Shown: piece by piece, positions 47,794-56,896 of the stretch
Position numbering within the stretch: position 1 is the first letter of the stretch
How the letters are laid out: each line of letters begins with the position of its first letter
Source of the DNA: Microbacterium salsuginis
GTDB lineage: Bacteria > Actinomycetota > Actinomycetes > Actinomycetales > Microbacteriaceae
Length of the DNA: 64,000 bases
Assembly: GCF_012524205.1 (NCBI RefSeq)
Contig: NZ_JABACI010000001.1
Coordinates: 868,001-932,000 of the forward strand
Reading direction: 5' to 3'
Notes under the pieces: model-generated
What the model saw: only the letters and a program-made list of their open reading frames with translations
What the model was told of the DNA's origin: nothing
Databases searched by the model: none
Translations under genes and position numbers: made by a program

Positions 47794-50793
47794 TCAGACC
47801 ACGTCGGCCAGCGCGCTGTCCTGGACGATCGCACTCGGACCGTGCGGGCTCGCCTGGACGATCAGCTGCGCCGGCAGCTGCTCCTTCATCGCCGCGACGT
47901 GGCTGATGACCCCGACCGTGCGCCCGCCCTGACGCAGCTCGTCGAGCGTGCGCATCGCGAGCTCGAGCGTCTCTTCGTCGAGCGATCCGAATCCCTCGTC
48001 GATGAAGAGCGTGTCCAGCCGCACACCGCCGGCGCGCGCGGTCACGACCTCGGCGAGGCCCAGCGCGAGGGCGAGGGAGGCGAGGAACGTCTCGCCTCCC
48101 GAGAGCGACTGCGCGGGACGCGCCTGGCCGGTGAACGCGTCGACGATCTCGAGCCCGAGGCCTGACGCCGCTCCGCGCGCCGCGCGGGCGTCGCTGTGCT
48201 GCAGCCGGTAGCGTCCCGACGACATGTCGCCCAGCCGCAGGTTGGCGGCCGCCACGATGTCTTCGAGCTCGGCGGCGAGCACGAACGTCTCGAGGTCCAT
48301 CTTCATCGAGTTGGGTGCCCGGCCGGCCACGGTGTCGGCCAGACGAGTGATCGCGGCAGCATCCGCGGCTCGCTCGGCGACACCGGCGTACGCCTCGTCG
48401 AGCTGCTGCACGAGGTCGCGGAGTGCGGCGCCGAGGCTGCGCGCCTCGCTCTCGGCCGCCAGCGCGGCCGTGCGGGCCACGTCGGTCGCATCCAGCGCGG
48501 CCTGCGAAGCCGCGAGGTCGACCGGCCGGTCGGGCGTGCCCGCGAGCTCGAGTTCGAGCTCGAGCAGGCGGCTGCGGGTCGCGGTGAGTTGCGCGTCGTG
48601 CTCCGCGACCCGGGTCGAGAGGGCGGTGACCGCAGCAGGTTCGCGCATCGCCGCGGCGGCATCGTCGGCGTCGGCGAAGACGGATGCCGCAACCAGCGCT
48701 TCGGCGTCGGCGCGGGCGTCTGCGTGGACGGTCTCGGCCTGGCCTGCGGTCGCCCGCGCGCGACTGAACGCGCGCGCCGCGTCGCGGACACCGGTGACGG
48801 CGGCGACCCGCTCGGCGACGGAGGCGTATTCGCCGCGAGCCTCCGCGACGACGGCCCGGACGGCGTCCACGCTCGCCGACAGGGCGGCCAGGTGCGTGCG
48901 GGCCTGCGTCAGCTCGTCCGCGAGGGAAGCCCGTGCGGTCTCGGCTTCGGCGTCGAGCGCCACCAGGGCCGCACGCTCCGCCTCCAGGGCGATGCACCGA
49001 GCGGCCGCGCTCTCGGCCGCGGCCACGAGGGCGATGGCTGCCTCCAGCTGCTCCTGGAGCACTGCCGGCGCCTCGCCCGCGGCCCGCGCTGCGGCAGCGG
49101 CGTGGCGTTCGCGTGCGGCACGCGCCACGTCGGACGCGCTGCGCTCGCGAGCCGCAGCGGTCTCGCGTTCGGCCTCGGCGGCGGCCAGATCGTCGTCGGT
49201 GACGGGATCGTCCGACACCGGAGCCGGATGCGGGTGGGCGGTCGAGCCGCAGACCGCGCACGCCTCGCCGTCCACGAGCGTCGCGGCGAGCTCACCCGCG
49301 TAGCCGTCGAGGCGACGCTGCAGCAGGCTCGCCACGGCGGAGCCCGCGGCGGCAGACCCGGCAGCGGCGTCGCGGTGCGCGACCTCGGCGATGCGGAGCT
49401 CACGTGCCAGCCTCTCCGCCTCGCGGGCTGCGTCCAAGCGTCCTGTCAGCTCGTCGCGTCGCGTACGCGCGGGGTCGAGCTGTGTCGCATCCTGGCGGGC
49501 AGCGGCCAGCTCGCGGTCGAGTCGCTCCAGCTCGCCCGGCACGAGCGCGCGCTGAGCGTCCATCGCCGCGAGGTCGGCCTCCATGGCGGTCACGCGCGCG
49601 GCGCCGGCGCGCAGCTCTTCCTCGCCCGCGGCGAGTTCTGCCTCCTGGGCGGCGGCGGCCGCCCACTTCGCGAGTTCGCCGGTGAGGCGTTCGATGACCG
49701 CGTCGAGGTCGTCGGCACGGTCGATCCCTGCGGCGACAGCGGCGGCATCCCATGTCTGCTCGGCCGCGGCGGCGGCTGTCGCGGCCGCGGCGGCGGCGGC
49801 GGCCGTGCGACGGACGGCGTCGAGCGTGGCACGCAGGGCCTCGGCGGCACGGGCGCGGTCGAGCTCGGCGCGGTCGTCGGCGATGCGCGGCGAGGCGGCT
49901 TCGAGGGCCGCGAGCCGTTCGCGGGCCTGGCGCAGTTCGGACTGCGCCTTGGCCACGGTGACGACCGCGCGATGGTCGGCATCCGCTGCCGCCCGCGCCA
50001 TGTCGGCCTGTTCGCGCGCGTGCGCGAGCGTCTCGAGCCGGTATGCGGCGCGCTCTGTCCCGAGCACCACGGCGGCGCGACGTGCCGTCAGATCGCCGGC
50101 CGCCTCGGCGCCGCCGAGATCGTTCGCCGCGATGAGCCGCTCGGCCTGGTCCAGCAGCGTGCGCGCCCGTTCCGCGCGGGCGTCGAGCTCGCGCTGCGCC
50201 GCCTTGCTGCGCTCGCCCAGTTCCCGGGCGTACTCCTCGTAGCGGCGGCTGCCGAACAGGGCGCGCAACAGTCCCTGTCGCTCCGAGCCCGATGCGAGCA
50301 GGAACCGCGAGAACTTGTTCTGCGCCAGCAGGATGACCTGCTGGAACTGCTGGGCGTTGAGGCCGAGCACCTCGTCGAGCAGCAGGCCGACCTCGCGCGG
50401 CTTCGCGGCGCGGCCGATCCACGTGCCACCGACGAGCTCCTCCAGCTCAGCCCGGGTCGGCTCCGTCGTCAGCCCGCCGCCCCGTCGCGCGGGACGCTGG
50501 TACTCGGGGGCGCGGGTGATGCGCCATCGCCGCTCGCCGACCGTGAACTCCAGCCGCACCTCGGTGGGATCTTCGGGCTCGCAGTGATCGCTGCGCAGCC
50601 GCTTCTCGCCGGAGTCATAGCGCGGCACCGTTCCGTACAGCGCGAAGCACACGCCGTCCAGGATGCTGGACTTGCCCGCGCCGGTACGACCGGCGATGAG
50701 GAAGATCCCGTCGCGATCGAACGCGTCGAAGTCGACGACCTGGCGCTCGCGGAACGGCCCGAAGCCGGTGAGCTCCAGGTGGTGGAGCTTCAC
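47794..50793 (-). CDS. sbcC: SbcC, SMC-like DNA exonuclease subunit
   Basis: 999 residues. Walker A AGRTGAGKSSILDGV near residue 40, long Ala/Arg/Glu coiled coils, the zinc hook CAVC near 511 (in EACAVCGSTAHPHP), second coiled coil, then LSGGETFLASLALALG near 896 and Walker B TLFIDEGFGSLDEETLE near 930. With SbcD it cleaves DNA hairpins and protein-blocked ends, which fits a genome rich in palindromes. The GTG overlaps the sbcD stop (GTGA). Confidence 0.97.
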   Translation of the reverse strand: MKLHHLELTGFGPFRERQVVDFDAFDRDGIFLIAGRTGAGKSSILDGVCFALYGTVPRYDSGEKRLRSDHCEPEDPTEVRLEFTVGERRWRITRAPEYQRPARRGGGLTTEPTRAELEELVGGTWIGRAAKPREVGLLLDEVLGLNAQQFQQVILLAQNKFSRFLLASGSERQGLLRALFGSRRYEEYARELGERSKAAQRELDARAERARTLLDQAERLIAANDLGGAEAAGDLTARRAAVVLGTERAAYRLETLAHAREQADMARAAADADHRAVVTVAKAQSELRQARERLAALEAASPRIADDRAELDRARAAEALRATLDAVRRTAAAAAAAATAAAAAEQTWDAAAVAAGIDRADDLDAVIERLTGELAKWAAAAAQEAELAAGEEELRAGAARVTAMEADLAAMDAQRALVPGELERLDRELAAARQDATQLDPARTRRDELTGRLDAAREAERLARELRIAEVAHRDAAAGSAAAGSAVASLLQRRLDGYAGELAATLVDGEACAVCGSTAHPHPAPVSDDPVTDDDLAAAEAERETAAARERSASDVARAARERHAAAAARAAGEAPAVLQEQLEAAIALVAAAESAAARCIALEAERAALVALDAEAETARASLADELTQARTHLAALSASVDAVRAVVAEARGEYASVAERVAAVTGVRDAARAFSRARATAGQAETVHADARADAEALVAASVFADADDAAAAMREPAAVTALSTRVAEHDAQLTATRSRLLELELELAGTPDRPVDLAASQAALDATDVARTAALAAESEARSLGAALRDLVQQLDEAYAGVAERAADAAAITRLADTVAGRAPNSMKMDLETFVLAAELEDIVAAANLRLGDMSSGRYRLQHSDARAARGAASGLGLEIVDAFTGQARPAQSLSGGETFLASLALALGLAEVVTARAGGVRLDTLFIDEGFGSLDEETLELAMRTLDELRQGGRTVGVISHVAAMKEQLPAQLIVQASPHGPSAIVQDSALADVV

Positions 50794-51938
50794 GCGGTCA
50801 CCTCTGCGTGTGCACGCTGCTCGACGACCTCGGCGATGAGGCGGGCTTCGCGTTCGCTCGCACCGTCGCCCTCGCGCACGTGGGCGAGGAACGCGTCGAC
50901 CAGCTCCGCCTCGTTGCGCGTCGCCCGCACGCGTTCGACGTAGGTGCGCGCGTCGTCGGTGCGGGCCGCGACCGGCGTGTGCGCCACGGCCGCGCAGTAG
51001 GGGAAGCGTGCCAGCAGGCGGCGCATCGGGTCTCGCTGCGGCAGCGGGTCGGTGTACTCCACGTTGATCCAGTCCGACTCGTGCGCGGCATGGCGCTCGT
51101 CGGTCAGGAGCTCCTCGAGCGGCCCGGTGAGTGTGGTCAGCGTCCGCGGCACGGGGAGGTCGAGCCACTGCGCGTCGTGCATACCGTCCGCGTCCAGGTC
51201 GATCAGCCATGAACCGCGCGGCTTGAAGCGTTCGCCGAAGCTGTAGTGCAGCGGCGCGCCCGAGTAACGCACCCGCGGGCTCAGCTGCTGCTGACCGTGG
51301 ATGTGTCCGAGGGCCATGTAGTCGACGCCGTCGAAGACCGACAGCGGCACGATGTCGAGACCGCCCTGCTGGATGTCGCGCTCCAGCTGCGGCGTCGGCT
51401 CGACACCCGCGGCGAAGCAGTGCGCCATCGCGACGGCACGTCCGCCGCGCTCGGCGAGGTCGGAGCGCACCAGGCCCATCGCATGGGCGAGCACGTCAGC
51501 CTGCGACCGCACTCCCGGCCATTGCGCGCGCAGCAGAACCGGCTCGAGGTAGGGGATGCCGTAGATGCTGACCGGGCCGTGCTCGTCCTCGACGACCACG
51601 GGCGTTCCGACTGCCGCGGGATCGGTGATCACGTGCACGCCGGCGCGCAGGAGCGAGGACTGGAAGCCCAGGCGTGCGGCGGAGTCGTGGTTGCCGCTGG
51701 TGACGACGACGGTCGCTCCGGCGTCCGCGAGTCCGCGGAGCACATCCGACAGCAGCGTGTACGCGCCCGCGGCGGGTGTCGCCGAGTCGAACACGTCGCC
51801 CGCGACGAGCACGACGTCGACCGCGTGCTCGCGCACCTGCGCCACGAGCGTCTCGAGCACGCCGCGGAGCGCATCGAGCGTGGAGTGCCCGTGGAAGGAC
51901 CTCCCGATGTGCCAGTCCGAGGTGTGCAGGATCCGCAT
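50790..51938 (-). CDS. sbcD: SbcD, nuclease subunit of SbcCD
   Basis: 382 residues. Metallophosphatase motifs HTSDWHIGRSF, VLVAGDVFDSATP, VTSGNHDSAARLGF and ALGHIHGQQQ carry the two-manganese site. It forms the nuclease of the SbcCD complex. The ATG follows TACGGT by 6 nt (leaderless) and the gene overlaps sbcC by 4 nt. Confidence 0.97.
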   Translation of the reverse strand: MRILHTSDWHIGRSFHGHSTLDALRGVLETLVAQVREHAVDVVLVAGDVFDSATPAAGAYTLLSDVLRGLADAGATVVVTSGNHDSAARLGFQSSLLRAGVHVITDPAAVGTPVVVEDEHGPVSIYGIPYLEPVLLRAQWPGVRSQADVLAHAMGLVRSDLAERGGRAVAMAHCFAAGVEPTPQLERDIQQGGLDIVPLSVFDGVDYMALGHIHGQQQLSPRVRYSGAPLHYSFGERFKPRGSWLIDLDADGMHDAQWLDLPVPRTLTTLTGPLEELLTDERHAAHESDWINVEYTDPLPQRDPMRRLLARFPYCAAVAHTPVAARTDDARTYVERVRATRNEAELVDAFLAHVREGDGASEREARLIAEVVEQRAHAEVTA

Positions 51939-51944
51939 GCAGAC

Positions 51945-51950
51945 ACCGTA
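51945..51950 (-). promoter_or_regulatory. -10 element of sbcDC (leaderless type)
   Basis: TACGGT on the minus strand, 6 nt before the sbcD ATG at 51938. Confidence 0.45.
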
Positions 51951-52089
51951 CGTTCGCCCTGCGACATCCAAGGCGAGGCAGGCCGCGGCGTGCGCGAACC
52001 GACCCGGGCGATGGGGCGTGCCCCGGACGGATGCCCCGTGACCGGCGGGGTGTCGGGCCCGCGGCGCACTCCCCGACGTATCGTGGAAT

Positions 52090-52650
52090 ATGGCGCACAA
52101 CGCAGATTCCGCCCCTCGCTCCACGGTCGTGGCGCTCGTCGGCGCCGACAGCGACGACCTGCTCACGGGCCTGGCCGACGTCCCTGCACTGGTCGCACTG
52201 TCGCTGCGCGAGGCCGAGCCGGCCGTCGCCGCGCACCTGGTGGCGTCGGTGTCGCTCCCCTATGTCGTTCACGACGCCGACCCGCTGGAGCATGTGGCGG
52301 CGGCATGGGTCGAGCTGTACGAGGAGCGCGCGACGCTCGGCTCACTCGAGGCCGAGGTCGAGGCACTCCTGTCGTTGTTCTCCTCGGGCGAGGCCGTGAT
52401 GCCCGACTACTACGTCGTGGCCGGTCCCGAGGCGATCGAGGGCACGTGGCGGCACTGGTGGCTCGGAGCCCTCGCCCACCACGCGCCGTCGCGCGTGCTG
52501 CCGGTCGAGGCATCCGGGTCCGCACTGCGGGCGCGGCTGCGCGCGCTGCCGGCCTCTCGCCCGTGGCCCGACCCGCAGACGTGGCTCCCCCGCGTGCAGT
52601 TCGACATCCCCGATCGCGTCGGTCTGCACGACCAGCCCGGCGTGGCCTGA
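52090..52650 (+). CDS. Conserved hypothetical protein
   Basis: 186 residues; no recognised domain. It has acidic/hydrophobic alternation (VVALVGADSDDLLTGLADVP, YVVHDADPLEHVAAAWVELY) and a Trp/His-rich stretch EGTWRHWWLGALAHHAPSRV, with no signal peptide or membrane helix. It ends 3 nt before the alpha/beta hydrolase GTG, so the pair is probably one operon. Divergent from sbcDC. Function unknown. Confidence 0.7.
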   Translation: MAHNADSAPRSTVVALVGADSDDLLTGLADVPALVALSLREAEPAVAAHLVASVSLPYVVHDADPLEHVAAAWVELYEERATLGSLEAEVEALLSLFSSGEAVMPDYYVVAGPEAIEGTWRHWWLGALAHHAPSRVLPVEASGSALRARLRALPASRPWPDPQTWLPRVQFDIPDRVGLHDQPGVA

Positions 52651-52653
52651 TCC

Positions 52654-53385
52654 GTGGCGGTCGTCGAGGCCTTCGAGCACGCCGGCGCGACGCTGATCGC
52701 GGAGCGGCGCGGCGCCGGAGATCCCGTGTTCGTGCTCGTGCACGGCATCGGGATGGGCCGGAGCGTGTTCGCCGAACTCGCCGATCACCTCGACGACGGC
52801 GAGGTGATCGCGGTCGACCTTCCCGGCTACGGCGAGGCGCCCGAGCCGCCGCGCGTGCTCACCATGGAGCGCAATGCCGACCTCGTGGCCCAGTTCCTCC
52901 GGCGTCGCGTCGGCCGGCCGGCGGTGCTGATCGGGCACTCCATGGGCGCGCAGGTGGTGGCCGAGATCGCCGCGCGCCACCCCGAGGTGGCCGACCGCGT
53001 CGTGCTGATCGGGCCGACGGTGGATCCTTCCGCCCGGACGGCGCCGCGGCAGCTGTGGCGCCTGCTGCGCGACATCGCCGTCGAGAGTCCCCGGGTGATC
53101 GCCGTCGGCGCGCGCGAATACGTGCGCGCGGGGCCGCGCCTGCGAGCGAAGTTCCGCGCGATGCTCGTCCATCGGCCTGAACGCACCTTCCCCCGGGTGA
53201 CCGCACCGGCCCTCGTGCTGCGCGGAGAGGACGACGTCGTGGCGCCCCCGGAATGGTGCGGCGACGTCGTGGCGGCGCTGCCCGACGGCCGGCTGGTCGA
53301 GGTGCCGGGGCACGGCCACGAGACGATGATCCGGGATGCCGCGGCCTCGGCCCGTGAGATCCTCCGGTTCGTCCACGACGGGTGA
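52654..53385 (+). CDS. Alpha/beta hydrolase
   Basis: 243 residues from the GTG at 52654. HGIGMGRSVFAELADHL, the nucleophile elbow LIGHSMGAQVVAE, the acid residue in LRGEDDVVAPP and histidine in VPGHGHETMI form a complete triad with a small cap. Substrate unknown. Coupled to the hypothetical gene upstream. Confidence 0.88.
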   Translation: MAVVEAFEHAGATLIAERRGAGDPVFVLVHGIGMGRSVFAELADHLDDGEVIAVDLPGYGEAPEPPRVLTMERNADLVAQFLRRRVGRPAVLIGHSMGAQVVAEIAARHPEVADRVVLIGPTVDPSARTAPRQLWRLLRDIAVESPRVIAVGAREYVRAGPRLRAKFRAMLVHRPERTFPRVTAPALVLRGEDDVVAPPEWCGDVVAALPDGRLVEVPGHGHETMIRDAAASAREILRFVHDG

Positions 53386-53456
53386 CGGCCACCTGCCGTC
53401 CAGCATCCGATTCCTGCCAACCCCGCGCCGGCCGGCAATGTCGGACCCCCCGCGTA

Positions 53457-53476
53457 GGTTTCCACTGTCGGAAACC
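53457..53476 (+). promoter_or_regulatory. Inverted repeat upstream of the small ORF
   Basis: GGTTTCC-N6-GGAAACC, perfect, ending a few nt before the GGAGGA ribosome binding site (53479 on); TGTCGGA is repeated at 53439 and 53466. It may be an operator or a 5' UTR hairpin. Confidence 0.5.
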
Positions 53477-53487
53477 ACGGAGGAATC

Positions 53488-53724
53488 ATGCTCTCGCTCG
53501 TCACCGCCGCCGAACACCAGTACCGTCACGACGTCTGGACCCGTGATCGCGACAACGCCCTGCTCGCCTCGATCCGCGAGCATCGCGCCGCCGAAGCCGC
53601 GGCGGCACCCGTCGTGCCGTCGCCGGTCACCGCTGCACCCCGCGCCAAGCGCGCCGCGTGGCCACGGCCGATCGGCGCCCACCGCGGCGCCGAGGCCTGC
53701 ACGACCGTCTGCGCGACCGCCTGA
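53488..53724 (+). CDS. Small hypothetical protein
   Basis: 78 residues. ATG 53488 has a strong GGAGGAATC upstream, which supports a real gene. The N-terminal half is helical and charged (YRHDVWTRDRDNALLASIRE), the rest is Ala/Pro/Arg-rich and ends with two cysteines (EACTTVCATA). No known family recognised. It ends before a GGGGCCCGGGCCCC palindrome (53730-53743) between convergent genes. Confidence 0.6.
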   Translation: MLSLVTAAEHQYRHDVWTRDRDNALLASIREHRAAEAAAAPVVPSPVTAAPRAKRAAWPRPIGAHRGAEACTTVCATA

Positions 53725-53729
53725 CGCAC

Positions 53730-53743
53730 GGGGCCCGGGCCCC
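53730..53743. terminator. GGGGCCCGGGCCCC palindrome between convergent genes
   Basis: A perfect 14-nt palindrome in the 45-nt gap after the small ORF and before the end of the amidohydrolase gene; possible shared terminator, but no U-tract. Confidence 0.35.
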
Positions 53744-53769
53744 ACGCCCCGAAGCGGCCTCGGCCGCGA

Positions 53770-55380
53770 TCAGTCCGGGTGACGCCGGCGCCCCGCCACC
53801 ACGGTCTGCTCGACCCTTGCGGTCAGCAGAGCATCCGCGCCGGTCGCGAAGGGATCCGCGTCGAGCACCACGAAGTCGGCCGCGCATCCCGCCGCGATCC
53901 GACCGCGCCAGTCGCCGTCCCCCACCGAGGCCGCCGCGTCACGCGTCGCGTGCCCGATCGCGCGGTCCAGCGGAAGCGCGTACTGCGGGTGCGTCGGCGG
54001 CACCGCGCGGTCCAACGCCGACGCTCTCGTGGTCGCGACGTACATGTTGGCGAGCGCTTCATGCGGTGCCGTCGGGGCGTCGGTCGAGAATGCGAGCAGC
54101 GTCCCGGCGTCCTCGTATTCGGGCCACGCGAAGGCGCGGTCGACGCGGTCGTCTCCGAGCATCGCGGCCCAGTTGGCGAAGATGGCGGGATCGGAGTGAA
54201 CCGGCTGCATGGATGCCGTCACCCCGAGTCGCGCCATCCGCTCGGCCGTGCCCGGCGCCGCGTACTCGAGATGCTCGATGCGGTGCCGCCGCGGCCGGTC
54301 GCCGTTGGCGGCCGCCGCCTGCTCGATCGCGTCGAGGGCGATCTCGCTGGCGTAGTCGCCGATCGCGTGCAGCGCCACCTGGAGGCCGGCGGCGTCGGCG
54401 GCCGCCACCACGGGCGCCAGCTGTTCGAGCGGCCAGATCGGCTCGGCGTTCGAACCGTCGGCATACGGATGCCGCATCGCGGCCGTGCACGCGTCGATGA
54501 CGCCGTCCAGCACCAGCTTGATCCCGACGATCCGCAGCCACGGCGCCTCCGGGCTCACGGCCAGCTCAGCGGCACGCGCGACCTGACGGAGGTTCTCGGC
54601 CGGGTCCCCGGTGTTCGCGACGAACCAGTGCGCCGCCACGCGGATCGGCAGCTCGCCGTCACGGCGAGACAGCGCGCGCTGGAAGGCCTGGAGCGCGAGG
54701 TCGTCGAACGCCATGTCGACCACTCCGGTGACACCCGCGGCCGGGTAGGCGTGGAGCACGCGCTCCACGGCCACATCCCGATCGGCATCCGTCATCGTGG
54801 CATCGCGGTGCGCCCACGCGAACTGCGTGGCGGCGGTCTCGTACAGCATCCCGTCGGGTTCGCCGTCCGCGGTGCGGCCGATCGATCCGCCCAGTGGATC
54901 CGGGGTGTCGCGGGTGATGCCGAGCTCGGCGAGCGCCGCGCTGTTGACCCAGCACGAGTGGTAGTCGTTGGCGTCGAGGAAGACGGGAACATCCGACACA
55001 GCAGCGTCGAGCATCTCGGCGGTGGGTCTGCCATCCGGAACCGAGTCGAACAGCCAGCCGCGTCCCCAGAGCGCCGGCACGTCGGGGGCATCGGCACGGG
55101 CATCGCGGAGCCTCGCCTGGATCTCGTCGAGGCTGCGGGCATCGGTGAGGTGAAGCTGCCCGAGCGCGGTTCCCATGCCGAGCAGATGGGTGTGGGCGTC
55201 GGTGAATCCGGGCAGGACGAGTCGTCCCTGCAGGTCGACGGTGTCGCCCGTCGCGGGCGCGTCGGACGCGGAGCCGGCGAACACGATCGTGTCGTCGTCG
55301 ACCACGAAGGCATCTGCCCACGTGTTCTCGGGGCGGGGGTCGGCCGTGAAGATGCGGCCGTTGCGGTAGAGCGTGGTCAT
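53770..55380 (-). CDS. Amidohydrolase, YtcJ/exoenzyme-regulatory type
   Basis: 536 residues, TIM-barrel metal-dependent hydrolase. LVLPGFTDAHTHLLGMGTAL has the first metal histidines; later YHSCWVNSAALAELGITRDT, ALHAIGDYASEIALDAIEQA and RHRIEHLEYAAP supply further ligands, and FSTDAPTAPHEALANMYVAT the active-site aspartate. YtcJ-like enzymes hydrolyse N-formyl or cyclic amides. It overlaps the NCS1 permease by 4 nt, which suggests that the permease imports its substrate. Confidence 0.9.
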   Translation of the reverse strand: MTTLYRNGRIFTADPRPENTWADAFVVDDDTIVFAGSASDAPATGDTVDLQGRLVLPGFTDAHTHLLGMGTALGQLHLTDARSLDEIQARLRDARADAPDVPALWGRGWLFDSVPDGRPTAEMLDAAVSDVPVFLDANDYHSCWVNSAALAELGITRDTPDPLGGSIGRTADGEPDGMLYETAATQFAWAHRDATMTDADRDVAVERVLHAYPAAGVTGVVDMAFDDLALQAFQRALSRRDGELPIRVAAHWFVANTGDPAENLRQVARAAELAVSPEAPWLRIVGIKLVLDGVIDACTAAMRHPYADGSNAEPIWPLEQLAPVVAAADAAGLQVALHAIGDYASEIALDAIEQAAAANGDRPRRHRIEHLEYAAPGTAERMARLGVTASMQPVHSDPAIFANWAAMLGDDRVDRAFAWPEYEDAGTLLAFSTDAPTAPHEALANMYVATTRASALDRAVPPTHPQYALPLDRAIGHATRDAAASVGDGDWRGRIAAGCAADFVVLDADPFATGADALLTARVEQTVVAGRRRHPD

Positions 55381-56807
55381 GGGCGTCCTTCCTTCGCGAG
55401 CGGCGTCCGCACCAGGATCGCGTACGCCCCTCCGGCGACGAGCATCCCGAGCGGGACGGAGAGATCGATGAATCCGGTGGCCTGGGCGATGGGGCCCGCC
55501 CACACCGCGGTCGCCAGGCACAGCGCCGTCGTGATGCCTCCCGCGAACAGCGCGGCCAGTCCCGGGATGCTCCACCCGGCCGTGTACCAGTAGCGACCGC
55601 CCGGGCGGGCGTCGAACAGGTCGACGCCGTCGTACGCGTAGCGCCGCAGCGCGACATCGACGACGAAGATGGCCATGGCCGGTCCCGACACGATCACGAG
55701 GAACTGCAGCATGAGGTTGGCGGCCTCGATGAGGCTCGACGACAGCACGAGATAGATGGTCAGCGCGGTCCCGACGACGCCGACGATGATGGCGGCCGGG
55801 ATGCGGCGCAACCGGAAGCCGATCGCCTGCAGCGCCATGCTGGACGTGTAGGCCGTCATGGCGTTGAGGGCGATCGTGTTGAGGATCACGCCGACGACGA
55901 GCACCGGGCCGAGCCAGGTCGGCAGCAGGTCGAACAGAGCGACGTCGATGCCGGCATCGAACGCAGCGGCGCTCATGCCGGTGGCCAGCAGCGCGCCGAT
56001 GCTCGTGAACACGATGAACGGCACCGCGCCACCGAGGGCGGTCGCTGCGGCGATGTGCGACGGCTTCGTGGATCGCGGAAGATAGCGCGCGATGTCAGGG
56101 CTGTTGATGAACGACAGCGGGGTGGATGCGAGGATCGTGAACCCGATGGACATCGCCGACCAGGTCTCGGCGCCGCTCAGCGCCACCGGCGCCGTGTAGC
56201 CCCAGTCCGCGGTCGGCAGGATGAACGCCGCCACCACGAGGAAGATGACGAACAGGGCCGCAGCCATCGCGGGATAGATGCGCAGGATGAGCCCGTGGCC
56301 GAAGATCGCGACGAGGATCGTGACCGCCGAGATGACCAGCGTGACGCCGATCGGAACCCATACCGGATCCTCGAGGCCGAGCCGGCGGAGGAGGTCGGCG
56401 CCCATGAACGAGGACGCGAGCCACGTCAGCGACAGGAACACCGCGCCGATGAACCAGCCGACGAACGCCACGAACAGCTTGTTGCCGAGGATGCCGTACA
56501 TCGCGCGGGTCACGACCGACCCGGATGTGCCGGCGGCCGGCCCGCTCGCCGCGATGACACCCGGCAGGATCCAGAGCACCGACGCCGCCAGGATGACGGC
56601 GATGGCCTGCCACACCTGCAGTCCGAGCAGGATCAGCGTGGCACCGACCGTGAAATTCAGGATGCTGACGTTCGGAGCCGCCCAGATGAAGAACAGGTCG
56701 CGTGCCCGGCCGTGGCGCTCCGAATCCGCGATCAGTTCGATTTCTCGCGTCTCGGGGCGGCTGGGGGCATCGACGAACTCGTCGTCGAGGGCTTGCGTCT
56801 GGGACAT
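55377..56807 (-). CDS. NCS1-family purine/cytosine-type permease
   Basis: 476 residues, about 12 membrane helices. FFIWAAPNVSILNFTVGATL, then ASGPAAGTSGSVVTRAMYGI and GFTILASTPLSFINSPDIAR match NCS1 cation symporters for cytosine, purines or hydantoin-like compounds. The ATG 56807 has GAGAGGAA upstream. First gene of the two-gene operon with the amidohydrolase; two operator-like repeats lie directly upstream. Confidence 0.92.
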   Translation of the reverse strand: MSQTQALDDEFVDAPSRPETREIELIADSERHGRARDLFFIWAAPNVSILNFTVGATLILLGLQVWQAIAVILAASVLWILPGVIAASGPAAGTSGSVVTRAMYGILGNKLFVAFVGWFIGAVFLSLTWLASSFMGADLLRRLGLEDPVWVPIGVTLVISAVTILVAIFGHGLILRIYPAMAAALFVIFLVVAAFILPTADWGYTAPVALSGAETWSAMSIGFTILASTPLSFINSPDIARYLPRSTKPSHIAAATALGGAVPFIVFTSIGALLATGMSAAAFDAGIDVALFDLLPTWLGPVLVVGVILNTIALNAMTAYTSSMALQAIGFRLRRIPAAIIVGVVGTALTIYLVLSSSLIEAANLMLQFLVIVSGPAMAIFVVDVALRRYAYDGVDLFDARPGGRYWYTAGWSIPGLAALFAGGITTALCLATAVWAGPIAQATGFIDLSVPLGMLVAGGAYAILVRTPLAKEGRP

Positions 56808-56850
56808 GAGGTTCCTCTCCGGACCACGCATCGTTGCGGGTCAGCATTCG

Positions 56851-56895
56851 CTATTGGTCACGCGCCCAATGGACTATTGGTCACACATTCAATAG
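56851..56895. promoter_or_regulatory. Two tandem operators CTATTG-N10-CAAT(A/G)G
   Basis: Copy 1 at 56851-56872 (CTATTG-N10-CAATGG) and copy 2 at 56874-56895 (CTATTG-N10-CAATAG, perfect inverted repeat), both with GGTCAC after the first half. They are 23 nt apart start to start, between the divergent permease and TetR genes; copy 2 ends one nt before the TetR ATG. Confidence 0.75.
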
Positions 56896-56896
56896 C

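Noticed and set aside
48196..50943. Very long open frame on the plus strand opposite sbcC
   Set aside because: It is antisense to a clear sbcC gene; high G+C removes stop codons, and the translation is Arg/Gly/Ala-rich without domains.
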